DNA of 64,000 nucleotides. It comes from Boswellia sacra (taxonomy: Eukaryota > Streptophyta > Magnoliopsida > Sapindales > Burseraceae). The translations under genes were made by a program, and so were the position numbers. This document shows, piece after piece, positions 1 to 12,009 of this stretch (positions within the stretch are counted from its first letter, which is position 1; each line of letters opens with the position of its first letter). The notes under the pieces are model-generated. The model was not told the DNA's origin and did not search any database. It saw only the letters and a list, made by a program, of their open reading frames with translations. The stretch lies in assembly GCA_013180625.2 (NCBI GenBank), contig SNVD02006322.1, forward strand, positions 124,001-188,000, written 5' to 3'.

Positions 1-525
1 ATTGTTTTCATATATTACTAAACTCAAACAGTTATGACTTGTGGCGGAATCGGTTCCTCTTATGATAATTATGAACATCTTGAAGAATCTCTAGTAAGAT
101 CAATAAAAGATTTTCTATTGATGTTTCTTTGGCGTCGCAAGTTTTTTGTGGAAAGAAATTATTTTCTTATTGTGCACTAATTTATCTCACCTTTTTTTTA
201 AATAAATGTCTGTCTTGTTGCCGCTTATAATTAAAATTCGTGCAAAAAATGTCTTTTTAGTCTTTGAACAAGAAGAATGCTATCATTTTGGAACTTCTGA
301 CAAGATTAATATTTTTTTGTATATTTGTTATTTTTATTACATAATTCAATAATTTAATTGAATTTATATATTCAATGTAAAATAATTTTTAGAATAGATA
401 TTATCATATAGGAAATTTCCTTACGTATGAATAATTGAATAGTGATAAAATTCTATTTAACATATTGTATACTAACAAACATAAAAGAGAATGGAAGTCT
501 GATGACCATTCTTGATAATTACATT
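1..525. other. Left flank, no gene seen
   Basis: AT-rich sequence with no convincing coding signal on either strand. It is the left flank of the copia element; bases 521-525 (acatt) are the left target-site copy, matching the right flank (atatt, 5192-5196) at four of five positions. Confidence 0.5.
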
Positions 526-1443
526 TGTTAGCTTTTGCAGCGTATAGATAGTTACGAATAATATTACTGAAAACCGTAAAGTAAATCAGAACAGAAATTT
601 TTACGTTGTTCGGTTATAACCAACCTATATCCACGAGCAAAAGGAGCTGCAATCCACTATGTAGTATGTGTTTACACTCGTCTCAGGACTCTTTATAGCG
701 GTAGACTTCCCTCTCACTCGCTAACCCAGTCTATGCAAAGTTGATCAATCTCGATCACAATAATAGTCTTTCACACACTCTTCTGATGCTGTCTTTTTTG
801 TCACGATTATTTTAACAACACACAGTTGATAAAGACATAACACCCATAGCTGGTACAGACTCATGTGATTATTCAACTCTCTTAAGCTCACATGACATAT
901 GACAATTAACCAAAGCTTAAAGCTTCACACAAGACATAAAAACAAATAAAAGACAACTCAAACTTGCTCTTGCTTGCTCTCTCTTAATTTGCCCTGAATG
1001 CATTTAATGCCTTTTATGGACACACTTCCTTCCTTCAACACTCTAAATGCCTCCTTATATAGGCTATGCAGATAGCTCTATATAGTAATTGACGTCAATT
1101 GCAATCCTTATCATGATCCTGTAGAATCTTAATGAAACTCATAAGGAAATTTTAGATAATAATCAAACATTATAGAAAGTGATAGTATACTCTCATAAGT
1201 AAGCTATAATACTTAAATAGTATCATAATATAATAAAAGAAAATCAATGTAAGTAAAAAACTTCCTATCCAGCTAGAATACCAAATCCAAACTTATTATA
1301 TTCTAGATAAAATTCTCCTAATACAAAATATCCATATAAAATAAATGAGATTAGGAAATATGCACACTTTATGTTTTCATCACATGATGACAAATTAATC
1401 ACGTGCAACGCACATGCCATGTGTGCCACATGTGACACGAACA
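526..1443 (-). repeat. 3' LTR of the Sirevirus-like element
   Basis: Matches 4274-5191 along its whole length with scattered substitutions. It contains an acgttgttcggtt block near 603, a motif also found in modified form in the other LTR and in the solo LTR at 6.17 kb. It lies next to the polypurine tract, so it is the 3' LTR of a minus-strand element. Confidence 0.88.
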
Positions 1444-2388
1444 ATCTCCCCCTTTGGCATCTTGTAATGAAGACATACAAATGTTTATGAGACAATTAAA
1501 AACATGTATGACTAAATATAATGCAACTTAAATTAAACAAAGAAACAAAGACTATAGTGAGAATCTACAACAAAATAAAGAAACAACCAAATAACATTTG
1601 AAACATCACCGGGAACATTCACACTTCTCCCCCCTTGTTTTCTCAACAATTGCCAAAGTGCACAAGCAAATCAAAATAACAAACCAATCCCCCCTTGACT
1701 AAATGATCTCCCATTCAATTTGTCCATAAATGTGAAAATAATTAAAAAAAGGAAAACAAGAAACTACTTCAGTCAAGAATTCTCGCAATTGAACAAACTC
1801 CCCCTCAAATCGATTTCGTTGATCAGGTAATTTGGACATGTCAAAATACATTCAAGAGAATCAAACTGAGTCAGACATAAAGCACTAATCGTAAGTTATG
1901 CAAAACATAACTAAAAACAGTTGAAACTAAACATCATATAATCTTTTTATAACCAAGCATGTACTAGAGCTATTGATAAATATCAAACACAAATAATTTT
2001 TCATTATTTTAATCACTCAATCAAATTGAGTGGTCAACCTGAGCATGCTTCTTACACACACAAAAGTTATCTCAGTATGAATTTTCTTAATGAATACAAT
2101 AGCTTTCACACACGTATAGAGATAGCCCTTTTCCATTTAAGTGGGTGACCTCAATATATTTCCAAGATACATTAAAGTTACTCTCAATGGATGCCTTTCA
2201 CACATCATATATTGATAACCCTCTCTACATTTTACATTAAATTACCAGCAAAATTATATCAATAAAACAGCTCAGGCATGCTTTAATTATAAATGGACTA
2301 ATGAAGCTATAGATATCAACAACGTGAGTAAACAAGTCAACTAGTTGATTCTCAAGATGAAACATGCTCAATGCAGATAATCTTTGAT
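1444..2388 (-). other. 3' untranslated spacer of the Sirevirus-like element
   Basis: About 0.95 kb between the 3' LTR and the last gag/protease remnant. It has several C-rich runs on the plus strand (at about 1444-1457, 1625-1640, 1689-1696 and 1800-1806), which read as repeated polypurine tracts on the element strand. No reading frame of note. Confidence 0.6.
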
Positions 2389-4200
2389 TTAATAAATTTC
2401 TAAACAACACTTTTTATTTCCTGTCACATGTTTAGAACAAACACAAACATCATTAGACGAAACATTAAGTGCAACAACATTGCAGTGAGTTTCATGTTTC
2501 TTAACCCAAACCTCTCGTGTCCTATGTGACTGTCTGAACTGACTTGCTTTTTTCTTTAACAAATTTTGCAATTTATAGCATCTAGGTCTAATGTGACCTT
2601 TAACATCACAAAAATAGTAAATAGGAACAAATTTTCTTACCTTTTCTGGATTTGATTTGAAGCACCTCATTGGGGAAGCAAAATCAGTCACATCTATAAA
2701 GCTTAAGTTAAAAGTGTTACTATAATTTGAAGCCTTAACAAACACATTTTTTTATGTTGAAGCATCATTCTTTTCATCATATCCCAGACCATGTTTGATG
2801 GAGTTGTCACGGCCTAACTCAAAATCTTATTAAGCTTTGCTGAGCCTATCTCAACCTGATTAATGTACTTGTTGGCATCATCCGATTCTCTAGTAATTTT
2901 TTAGATACACTTTGTCTTGTTTATCACAACAGCTTCCAGTTTTCTGATTTTTCATCTATAGATGCTTTTTCACTCTTGAGCACTTCTTGTTCATTTTGAA
3001 GAGTTTTGATATGCACTTTCTGCATCTCCCAAATCTCATAGAGTGCATTATACGCCTCTTGAAGTTCTCTATATATTCAGCTTCCTTCTTAACATCTGAA
3101 TTATCATTGTCTGATCTATTCTGTTAAGTTACATTAGACGCAACATCATCAAGTATGTTAGACATAACTGTTTGACCTTTATTTGAAATAGTTCCAAAGA
3201 GGTCTACAAAATTGTTGGGTATTCTTCATAATCAGAATCTATTTTCAAGTCATCATCACTCCATGTTACGCACAAACCTTTATCCTTTCTCTTCTTGTAA
3301 CTGGGACACTTATATTGAATATGGCCAAGTCCCTTGCATTTAAAACATTGAATTTAACCTTTTCTCTCAATCTTTTCTTGACTTTTCTTTGTAGGCTCTT
3401 TAAGAAATTTCTTTGCATCGAAATTCTCTGTCTTTTGAGACTTTCCAATATTTTTCTTCTCAAGATTTTTCTTCATATATTTGACAAAATTCTTTGTCAA
3501 ATGAGCAATCTCTTCATCATCGGAATCATCAAGTTTTTTGTCATCTTTTTCTTGTTTTTCTAAAAAAGTAACAAAGGCAATACTCCTTGCCTTCTTTCCT
3601 GGATTTAAACCCATCCATATGCTTGAAGAGACGTAATCAACTCATCAACTCACATCATTTTAACATTATTACTTTCTTCAATAGCTGTGACCTTAGGCTG
3701 AAATTTTTCCGGTAAAGATCTAAGAATCTTTCTAACAATTTTAGCTTCAGTATATTCCTTACCAAGCATATAAGCAGAGTTAATAATTTCACAAAGTTTA
3801 GAATGGAAATCACTAATGGATTCATCTTCAAGCAAAACCAAAGTAAGCTTAGAATCTTTAACCCTTTTAGTACGTTCATTCTTTACCTCAAGGATATCCC
3901 AAGCTTGTTTTGCAGCGGTGCAATTTGAAATCAATTCAAACTGCTAAATGTCAACAGCATTGAAAATAGCATTGATTCCTTTGGAATTCTATCAAACTAA
4001 TGGATATTCAGCTTCAGTCCTTTTGTTCTATGGTTTCCTAATCTATTCTCTAGCATCATTGGTTTTTGTCAGGGTGTCCAGCCGTGCATAATGCTCATCC
4101 ACACTTGTTCATTAATTGATTTGACAAAAACTCTCATCTTCCAATATGCATAGTTTGCATCTTCAAGTAATGGTGCTTGAGTGACCGATCCTCGATTCTG
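2389..4200 (-). pseudogene. gag: Gag polyprotein remnant of the Sirevirus-like element
   Basis: Reading down from about 4200, the minus strand shows in broken frames an N-terminal gag segment (about 4190-3935), a UBN2-type gag core (3934-3650, with LVLLEDESISDFHSKLCEII), a lysine-rich segment (3614-3354) and a CCHC zinc knuckle at about 3346-3305 (CFKCKGLGHIQYKC). A second CCHC-like site (ending GHIRPRC) lies near 2600, followed by a piece resembling the start of the protease domain (ending KHVTGNKK, near 2420). The reading then stops and the 3' spacer begins, so everything after the protease start is lost. Gag normally forms the virus-like particle and binds the RNA. Stops and frame changes make this a pseudogene. 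Confidence 0.82.
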
Positions 4201-4259
4201 ATGTCCTTCTATACATACAAAAAAAAAAATCTGATCTAAACTTGTATGTTAATGTACCT

Positions 4260-4271
4260 GCTCTGATACCA
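4260..4271 (-). other. Primer binding site (tRNA-Met type)
   Basis: Plus-strand gctctgatacca is the exact complement of TGGTATCAGAGC, two bases from the LTR edge at 4274. It fixes the element's orientation and shows that the right LTR is the 5' LTR. Confidence 0.88.
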
Positions 4272-4273
4272 AT

Positions 4274-5191
4274 TGTTAGTTTTTGTAGTTTATGGATAGT
4301 TACAAATAATACAACTGAAAATAATAAAGTAAATCAGTACAGAAATTGTTATGTGGTTCGATTATAACCAACCTACAACCATGGACAACAAGAGTTGCAA
4401 TCTACTATGTTGTATGTGTTTACACTCGACTCAAGACTTTTTACAGTGGTAGAGTTCCCTCTCACTCAGGAACCTAGTCTATGTAAACTTGATCAACCTC
4501 GATCACAACAATAGTCCTTTACACACTCTTCTGATGCTAATACTTTTCTGTCACGACTATCTTAACAACACACAGTTAAAAGATGTAACACCTATAATTG
4601 GTACAGACTCATGTGATTACTCAACTCCCTTAAGCTCACATCACCTATAAAAATTAACCAAACTTTAAAGCTTTACACAAGACATAAAAACAATTAAAAG
4701 ACGCACTCAAACTTGCTCTTGCTTGCTCTCTCTTAATTTGCCTTAAATGTGTTTAATGCCTTTTACGCACACACTTACTTACTTCCATATTTTGAATGCC
4801 TCCTTATATAGGCTGTATAGGTAGCTCTATATAGTAATTGACATGAATTGCAATCCTTATATGATCCTGTAGAATCTCAATGAAACTTATAAGCAAAGTT
4901 TAAATAACAATTAAACATTATAGGAAGTGATAGTACACTCTCCTAAGTAAACTGTAATACTTAAATAATATCCTAATCTAATAAAATAAAGTAAATGCAA
5001 ATATAAAACTTCCTATCCAGCTAGAGTACAAAATCAAAACTTATTCTATTCTAGATAAAATTTTCTTAATATAAAATATCCAAATAAAATAAATGAGATT
5101 AGGAAAATATCTACATTTAATGTTTTTATCACATGATATAAATTAATCACGTGCAATGCACATGCCATGTGTTCCATGCGTGACGCCAACA
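4274..5191 (-). repeat. 5' LTR of the Sirevirus-like element
   Basis: Partner of 526-1443, same length, starts TGTTAG and ends CAACA. It lies beside the primer binding site. Substitutions and balanced small indels against the other LTR suggest an old insertion. Confidence 0.88.
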
Positions 5192-5576
5192 ATATTAATA
5201 TTTTGAAGATTTATGATATGACAATTATTAATTAGTAATTATGTAAATATGTTTTATGGTCGAGTTTCGAATGAAGAGCTTGAGAGTATAATACTTAATA
5301 AGGGTAAGCAACACGTAGACTTCTTGGGGCTAGCACAAATAATGGCAGAAAGAAAGAGTGCCATTTATCATAAAAATCCCTTCCGTTAGAAGCCCTAAGA
5401 GTTAATTTCAATACAGTATTGACTCTTCGATAAGGGTTCTGTTGTTGTTGTCTTCCCTGGACCAAAAAGCTCTCACTATTTTATTATTAGATAACTAAAA
5501 GCTTCCAATAGTGTGTGCTAGCTAGGATGCACATGCTTAGTTAACCAGTCCAATTACCTGAAAAACCATGGTTTTA
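5192..5576. other. Spacer between copia element and gypsy fragment
   Basis: No coding signal recognised. It may be decayed gypsy sequence upstream of the integrase fragment, but I cannot align it to anything. Confidence 0.35.
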
Positions 5577-5946
5577 TGACTTGAAAGGTACTTGAAGAAA
5601 AGACAGGGTAGATGAGAGGGATAGGAAAGCCTTAAGACGGTTAGCCCAATAATTCACGTGCCAAGAAGGAATGATGTATAAAAGAATGGCAGATGCTCTA
5701 CAAGTGAGGTATGTGGATAAGAAACAAGCTCCATAGATCTTGGAGGAAGAACATGCGGGAATCTATGGACCTTACATTAATAGGTTAGCCTTGGCCAAAA
5801 AAATCTTAAGATAGGGGTTCTACTAATTGACCATAGGGACTAACTGTGCGAAGTTTGTAAAGACTTGCCATCAGTGTCAAATTCATCAAGATTCAATTCA
5901 TTAACCGCCATAGGAATTGCAAAGCATGTTGTCACCATGGCCTTAT
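5577..5946 (+). pseudogene. Gypsy integrase, N-terminal fragment
   Basis: Plus-strand frames with several stops show the N-terminal zinc-binding region of a Ty3/gypsy integrase: a histidine block (EEHAGIYGPYI, near 5745) and the cysteine pair CHQC near 5868. The reading continues to the PWPY just before the solo LTR and resumes at 7909 with the WGIDIIG segment that normally follows. The two halves were one gene before the LTR inserted. Broken by stops. Confidence 0.75.
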
Positions 5947-6251
5947 TGTTGACCCAGGTATGGCAACCCAAGAGGGGGGGTGAATTGGGTTTTTATTTAT
6001 AAAAATGGATTTAGAAAACTTTTCTTGAAAGATCAAAATTATTTAAATCTTTCTTTAAGAACAAAGGTGAAGAAGATGAAAATAGAAAGCAATCAAGAGA
6101 ATGGCAATAAAGAACAATCACAAGTGCAAGTAAACATAAAGAGGATAGGGATAGAGAGAGTGCAAACTCAATTTACGTGGTTCGGCAAACCTTGCCTACG
6201 TCCACGGGCTCCTAGCTCTACAAGCTAGGCTTTCCACTAAGTTGTAGAATT

Positions 6252-6690
6252 CTTTACAACTTGCTTGATGAACAACCTCACCAAGACTTTTTCTTCCAAC
6301 TTTTGATAACACCACACCAAGAGTTCTTCTTGATGAACAACCTCACCAAGGCAACTTCCTTCAACTCTTGATAACACCACACAAGAGTTCTTCTTGATGA
6401 ACAACCTCACCAAGGCAACTTTCTTCAACTCTTGATAACACCACACCAAGAGTTCTTCTTGATGAACAACCCCACCAAGGCAACTTTCTTCAACTCTTGA
6501 TAACACCACACCAAGAGTTCTTCTTGATGAACAACCTCACCAAGGCAACTTTCTTCAACTCTTTATAACACCACACCAAGAGTTCTTCTTGATGAACAAC
6601 CTCACCAAGGCAACTTCCTTCAACTCTTGATAACACCACACCAAGAGTTCTTCTTGATGAACAACCTCACCAAGGAAAGATTCTCTCAAG
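6252..6690. repeat. 65-bp tandem array (7 copies) in the solo LTR
   Basis: The word gatgaacaac recurs at 6267, 6332, 6396, 6461, 6526, 6591 and 6656, a 65-bp period (one step 64). Copies are nearly identical apart from a more divergent first unit, so the array expanded recently or is kept uniform. The period is not a multiple of three, so minus-strand frames through it are chance. Confidence 0.93.
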
Positions 6691-6984
6691 GATAATTTTT
6701 ATCCTTTACAAGAAGATCTCACTATCACCACAATACAAGAACAAGGATAATTTTTACAACAAAAGTACAACTCTCTTCAAAGAGTAGATAAAGAATATAA
6801 AAGCTCTCTAGACTTGATATTTCTCTTGTTTTATGCTTGATAGATTCTTTTCTTCTGCTTGCTGAATGCATGGGAGAAGGGCTCCTTTTATAGGCAAATG
6901 GGATGAACTTAATCAAGTGAAGACACCAACTCCAAATTTTCTACCCACCATAAAAACCGTAATCTTGTCTGCCATTTTTGTCAA

Positions 6985-7760
6985 TGTTCCGTTTGAAATT
7001 TGAAAATCTACAAAACAGAAAAGATCTGTAAAATGGAATAAGCTTTCTAACGCATCAAGAATCAAGTCATTCGGATATCTGTAGCTAAAGATATGGCCAA
7101 AACACCATTCGGTGCTCATGTGACTTGATTTTTCTTCCTTGTGTCAGTCCACCGACTTGCATGTGTATTATATCAGCCTTCCATTTGAAATTTGAATTTC
7201 TTCAAAGAATATGAAATCTGCTCCATTGAATCATCTTTCCAATGCCACATGAATCAAGTCATTTGGATATCTCTAACTCAAGATATGGACAAAACATCAT
7301 TTGGTGCTCAAATGAGTTGATTTTTCTTCTCTGTGTCAGTCTACCGAATTACATGTCAATTATGTCAGCCTTTCATTTGAAATTTGAATTTCTTCAAAAC
7401 ATATGAAATGTGCCTTATTATGTCCTCTTTCCAATGCCACAAGAATCAAGTTATTTTGATTTTTCTAGCTCAAGATATGTCCAAAAGAGTATTTGGTGCT
7501 CATGTCAGCTGCTTCCATTTGTCTTTCCAATTGCATGATGATTTGGACAACCTTTCACTTGAAATTTGAATTTCTTTAAAACATATGAAATGTTATAAAT
7601 TGAGTAAGCTTTCCAAAGGCTCAAGAATTACGTCATTTGGACATCTATAGAGATATATATGACCAATTGATTGAACATTGCTCATGTGTCACATTCCTTG
7701 AGTTAAACCTTGTTCTTAAACTTTGGTGCCTTTAACATGTAGTCTTCTCCTTAGCTTCAA
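6985..7760. repeat. About 192-bp tandem repeat (4 diverged copies)
   Basis: The block tttgaaatttgaa recurs at about 6992, 7184, 7376 and 7558. Each copy continues through similar text (fine matches to ctcaagatatg and ggtgctca). Copies are clearly more diverged than the 65-bp array next to it. Second array in the solo LTR. Confidence 0.85.
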
Positions 7761-7908
7761 CACTTCATTTTAATAAGCCTTTTCTTGATTTTACAATTAT
7801 TTCAATTATATTACTCTTGCACATAAATAAACATGTTAGTAAATCTCAATGAATCAATGTGTATTGTTATCATCAAAATTATCATGTAGCCTTAGGGCTA
7901 ACACTTAT

Positions 7909-8731
7909 GTTGCATGGGGTATCGATATTATCGGGGAGATAAGACCACTAGCTTCAAATGGGCACTAGTATGTGGTAATAGCAATAGATTTACTTTTCAA
8001 AGTGGATAAAGGATGAGTTTTTCAATAAACTAGGGGTAAAGCAAATGGCTAGGTTTATTGAAAGACAAATTATTTACAGATATGGGGTGTCACTTTACTT
8101 GGTAACAGACAGCGGCGTCTAGTTTCGAGGAGAAACAAGGGATTTGTTAGAATGGTACAAGATTAAGCATCATAAGCCATCCTTGTATCATCTGTAAGCA
8201 AACGGTGCAATAGAAACAACCAACAAAAATGTTAAAAAGATGCTGGCAAGAATAGCTCAAACTTATCGAGATTGGGCGAAAAAGTTATCATTTGTGCTAT
8301 GGGGATATAGGACTACTGCTAGGAGTTCAACAAGAGCGACCCCATTTTTTGTGGTATATGGGGCAAAAATAATATTGTCAATAGAAGAGAGGATACGGTC
8401 TATAAGAGTTATCATAGAAGCGAGGATCCCCAAAGATAGGTGGGTCCAAAACCAGTGTGAAAGCATTGTACCACATTAATTGTATCAGCGAAGGGTAGCC
8501 CAAGCATTCAATAAAAAGGTGAAACAGAAGAAGATCCAAGAAGGGGATTTGTTTCTTAAACAAGCTAGGGCATCAGTACCTGATCCATGAGGAAAATTCA
8601 GACCAAACTAGGAAGGGTCCCTCTTAGTTAAGAAGATAATGACTGGTGGTGCTGTCAAGATATTAGACATGGATAGGAACGAGTTCATGGAGCCTATGAA
8701 CATGGACAAGCTGAAAAAATACTTTGTATAA
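7909..8731 (+). pseudogene. Gypsy integrase, core and C-terminal fragment
   Basis: Continuation of the fragment ending at 5946. It starts with WGIDIIG, the first part of the integrase catalytic core, and runs through the NGAIE... region with the catalytic glutamate, the RDWAKKL and YRTTARSS blocks (8240-8340) and a C-terminal part ending near 8731 (MDKLKKYFV). The longest open piece is 8240-8479. Stops and frameshifts are present. The C-terminal features resemble Tat/Ogre-type gypsy elements. No reverse transcriptase from this element lies in the window. Confidence 0.8.
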
Positions 8732-9000
8732 TGAGAAAGAAGAAAGAAGGAAAAAAAAGAAAGAGAGAAAAAAATGAAGAGTAAGTCAAAATAAAAAAGC
8801 GCTAACTTGAAAACCTGGAAAGACTAATTAGAAACAATAGTTGTTTTTGTGAGCACATATTCGTCCGAATATTTGTACCTTGATTTATAAAATAGTGGTT
8901 TGAGTTACAAATATGTTGTGGAAATGATTTGTATAACAGTTACATCAATGAAAATAACAAATAAGTTGAAATAAAAATGCATCATTCCTCTCTCTATCTC
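8732..9000. other. Probable 3' untranslated part of the gypsy fragment
   Basis: A-rich, non-coding. No LTR can be recognised. Confidence 0.35.
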
Positions 9001-9446
9001 TTGACCCGTGTAGGACTATTATATTGCTCTAGGCATGTTTAGGCATGAGAGGTTGGATCAACAAAGAAAGCCTACAAGGTCACCCATCCTTTATATGCAT
9101 CATCTATCTCCAGTAGACCCTACATTGAGGCTAAAACTCTTTGACACGACAAATGAAGCACTCAAATAGTCTCCTATGGACAAAGTATAGTAGACAAATC
9201 ACAAATCTCTGCTTCTCACCATACTGACAGTAGAGGTGGGAAGGAGAATGAAGGAACTATGGATGAGTCCGACTAGAACCACACAAGAGGTGTAAGTATG
9301 GAAGGTCAAATGCTTAAGCCTTTGCCAAAGGCAGCACCAAAGAACCTGAGTGTCTTATAAAGTCTATAGATATGTGGTCAAGGATTCTGGCCTGTATAGC
9401 TTTCATGCCTGATGGTTCCTATGACCATAACAAAATGGAGGGACGT

Positions 9447-10190
9447 TTAGGGTGGCCAAAATGGACAGCTTCCTTTGAAGCCATATCTAGGGAAAGAGGC
9501 ACGAAATGTCATAATATACATATGTATGTATGTATGTGTGAATGATGAGGTAACTTGGAGTAAAAGTATACTACTTGAAAATTTGGGTTGTGCGTCGGAT
9601 TTCATCCTATTAAGGCCGATTAGTGCCTCTGCCAATATCAAAGGCACTAGAGTAAAGCTAGGTTGCATAAAAAAAATTAGGCTCACCAAAAGAAGGTCAA
9701 TGTGGTCGTCTACCAAAACTAGTAGAAATTGATATAGAAGACAAAATTGCAAAATACAAAACCAAGAAATAGAAGTTTTTTCTATAGCTCCAATTAGAGG
9801 AATTAGAAATTGGTGCTTTACCCTTCGATCAATGGTGCGGGCCCCTAAGATGTTGAGTGGCATACGAAAGAACTCATCAATACCTTATAAGGTAGGATCA
9901 TCAGGTGGCGGCAAAATGATATTGTCAGTTGTAAAAGGAAGTACTCCAAAAATGACACTGAACTCCTTATATAGGGGGCAAAGTTCCCGCCCATTGAAAC
10001 GAAAGATATGATAAAAAATATCTCCAAAATCTATAACTGCTCTAAGGAAAGGGACGTTAAGTATATTACCTGATGGAGAAACTGCAGGTTAGAGAGACCA
10101 CTTGATTCCAATTGACGCCATTCTATATCATTTAAAGGCTTCAAGAAGGGTTGAAGAAGCTTATGGGTGGTGTGAATAGAGCTTTCATCC
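9447..10190 (-). pseudogene. PMD-like transposon gene, copy 1 (inverted)
   Basis: Minus-strand reading in several frames. Blocks in order: LKPLNDIEWRQLESS (near 10160), RFNGRELCPLYKEF (near 9990), PSFTLVPLILAEALIGLN (near 9650) and SSILLLQV. These match, in the same order, the plus-strand copy at 16.06-16.7 kb (LKPLKDEDWKRLES, HFNGKELFPLYEEF, PSFTVVPLILVETLIGLD). The arrangement resembles plant mobile domain (aminotransferase-like) proteins carried by plant transposons. Broken by stops and frame changes; the longest open piece is 9447-9863. Confidence 0.6.
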
Positions 10191-10199
10191 CATCAGAGC

Positions 10200-10860
10200 A
10201 TTTGCTATCACGACACTATATCAAAGCCTCTTTTGAGAGTTAAGGGAACATAAATGAGCCATGACACAATTGGAGAATAAAGTCACCACCCAATTATTCA
10301 ATTGGGAATGAGTATGGGCAATCCTATCCCTTGCTTCAGGACCTAAACTACCCTCATCTTTTCATAGATGGGTTGGGGAAGTTAGGTACGAGTCTTTCGA
10401 CACGCCTGGATCAAAATTCAGCATCCACTAGGAAATACCAAATAGCAACATCTCATGTTGTTACTTAGTCCATTTAATGTTGTTTATTTTATGCACACAT
10501 TTCATTTTATCTTCATTAAACATGTTAGGTGATTATTCAATCAATGACAATTATAAACATCCACAGAAAGAGGAGGAGAATGGATTACATTTCCTTTCAA
10601 ACATCCCCAAAATAATGTACATTCATAATATAAATTCGAAGCATAAAGTATAATTGCTCTATTCGAGACCCAATAGTTGACGAATTCCTCACCACTATAT
10701 GTGAGTCTATTCAACTTCTATTGAACCTCTACAAGTACATTCATACATTCATTTATTTGAATATTCATTCTAAGTAATGGTCCCTCACCATCAATGTGAG
10801 TCCATCACTACTTCATGGCATCACACAATTAGACTTTTATCATAGTACAAACGTTCATAC
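10200..10860. other. Non-coding spacer
   Basis: No gene recognised. AT-rich text between the PMD copy 1 remnant and the degenerate repeats that follow. Confidence 0.4.
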
Positions 10861-10869
10861 ATTCATAAG

Positions 10870-11230
10870 TAAACAAATTATAAATCACAGCATTCTAGCC
10901 TATATTTGATAATTTTATCATGGCATTCTAGCCTATTGCTATTCTAGCATAATTCATATTAATTCATAATTTCATGGCATTTTTAGCCATAACATTGCTA
11001 TCATGGCATATTCTAGCTAAAACATGGCATTCATGGCATATTCTAGCCTAATTCAAGCAATTGAGATTAATCATAGCATCCAAGGGCACAATGGTCATTC
11101 TTACCCATTATATGCTATTTCCTAGCATTCATCAAAGCAAATATATATCATCCTTAGCATGGTTCTAATCATGTGCTCTTAAGCATGATTCTAAGCATTC
11201 GCAAAGAAATTAAACCCCTAAGCATGATTA
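10870..11230. repeat. Degenerate short repeats around 'catggcattctagcc'
   Basis: Variants of catggcat(a)ttctagcc recur about ten times with irregular spacing, followed by similar agcatg-rich text to about 11225. It looks like an old decayed minisatellite. Confidence 0.6.
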
Positions 11231-11244
11231 TAATAAAGAAGGGA

Positions 11245-11395
11245 TAACGAACTGCTCTTCCAGCAACCGTTCCTATTCTGATGGCGGCTATTAAATATAA
11301 TCGACCAGCTATTGGTCAATAGCCACCCGACTGTTTGATAGCAGGGCGACTGCTTTTCCAATAGCCGAGCCTATTCTGATGGCGGCTATTTGACC
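11245..11395. repeat. Direct repeat of about 45 bp, two copies
   Basis: Two copies end in cctattctgatggcggctatt (about 11270-11290 and 11368-11390). Related words (ttggtcaatag, gactg) recur near 13170-13220 and 15790-15900, so this motif is dispersed through the PMD region. Confidence 0.65.
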
Positions 11396-11836
11396 TTCAT
11401 CTGTTTGATCATGTATAACTTTTCAAGTTTAACTTTGATTCAAAATCCTTAAATTTCTACAAAAACTAGACATCTGTAGCTCCGTAACGGTATATGACTC
11501 ACCATCAGATTTTTTCTAAATTAATTTCTATGAATCTTTTTAAGTCATAAGTTGGTTTTCGAGGCTTTTCATTAATGCCTTCTCACCTTTCCTTTCTTGT
11601 CTTTCAAGGGCATTTTGTTCATTTTTATCTCTTGACCTTCATATTCATTCCTTTATCGAGCCTAAAAAATCCAATGTCTATAGCTTACCCCCTACTTTGA
11701 AGAGGTTCGTGAGACACAAAAGCCGGCAAAGTACTCTTGCTTCGTCTTTCTTCCTGCTCGACATCTTCGCCCTCATCTTTGTTCTATCATACTTTCTCGT
11801 CATCTTCTTTCTCTTCTTCTGTTCATACAAAAGGTG

Positions 11837-11996
11837 TGCCCATTTAAGGGCTGAAAGGCCCACTCGAGGGCTGATATGCCCTTTTAAGGGCTAAGATGCC
11901 TAGTCAAGGGCGAACATATGCCCATTCGAGGACTAGTGTGCCCATCTAAAGGCTGAGGTGCCCATTCAAGGGCAAATGTGCCCATCTAAGGGCTAG
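11837..11996. repeat. 20-bp minisatellite, 8 copies
   Basis: Units of the form gcccattcaagggctgagat repeat eight times with single-base variation over 160 bp. Confidence 0.85.
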
Positions 11997-12009
11997 AAAG
12001 TATCCTTGT

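Larger units (their letters stand above)
526..5191 (-). mobile_element. Sirevirus-like copia element, gag-only (TR-GAG-like)
   Basis: Two direct repeats of 918 bp by my count (526-1443 and 4274-5191) begin TGTTAG and end with ACA. Next to the right copy is gctctgatacca (4260-4271), the complement of the TGGTATCAGAGC primer site common in copia elements, so the element reads on the minus strand. A purine tract follows the left LTR (complement of 1444-1457), and further polypurine-like tracts occur near 1625, 1690 and 1800; multiplied tracts are a known Sirevirus trait. The internal 2.8 kb holds only gag and a stump of the protease region. Integrase, reverse transcriptase and RNase H are absent, so it could move only with help from a full element. 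Flanks acatt/atatt look like a decayed 5-bp target duplication. Confidence 0.88.
5947..7903 (-). mobile_element. Solo LTR inserted in the gypsy integrase
   Basis: This 1957-bp insertion begins TGTTGACC and ends GCTAACA on the plus strand, as LTRs do, and is flanked by a perfect 5-bp repeat CTTAT (5942-5946 and 7904-7908). Removing the insert and one repeat restores the flow of the integrase reading. There is no internal coding region, so it is a solo LTR. An acgtggttcggc block near 6174 sits where a similar block sits in the Sirevirus-like LTRs, which suggests minus orientation and a copia origin. It contains two tandem arrays. Confidence 0.82.

Noticed and set aside
6237..6509. Minus-strand open frame as a repeat protein
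   Set aside because: It is a translation of the 65-bp tandem array, whose period is not a multiple of three.
5947..7903. Mutator-like element with 9-bp target duplication
   Set aside because: The flanks first looked like a 9-bp repeat, but the TG...CA ends with a perfect 5-bp CTTAT repeat explain the data better as a solo LTR.
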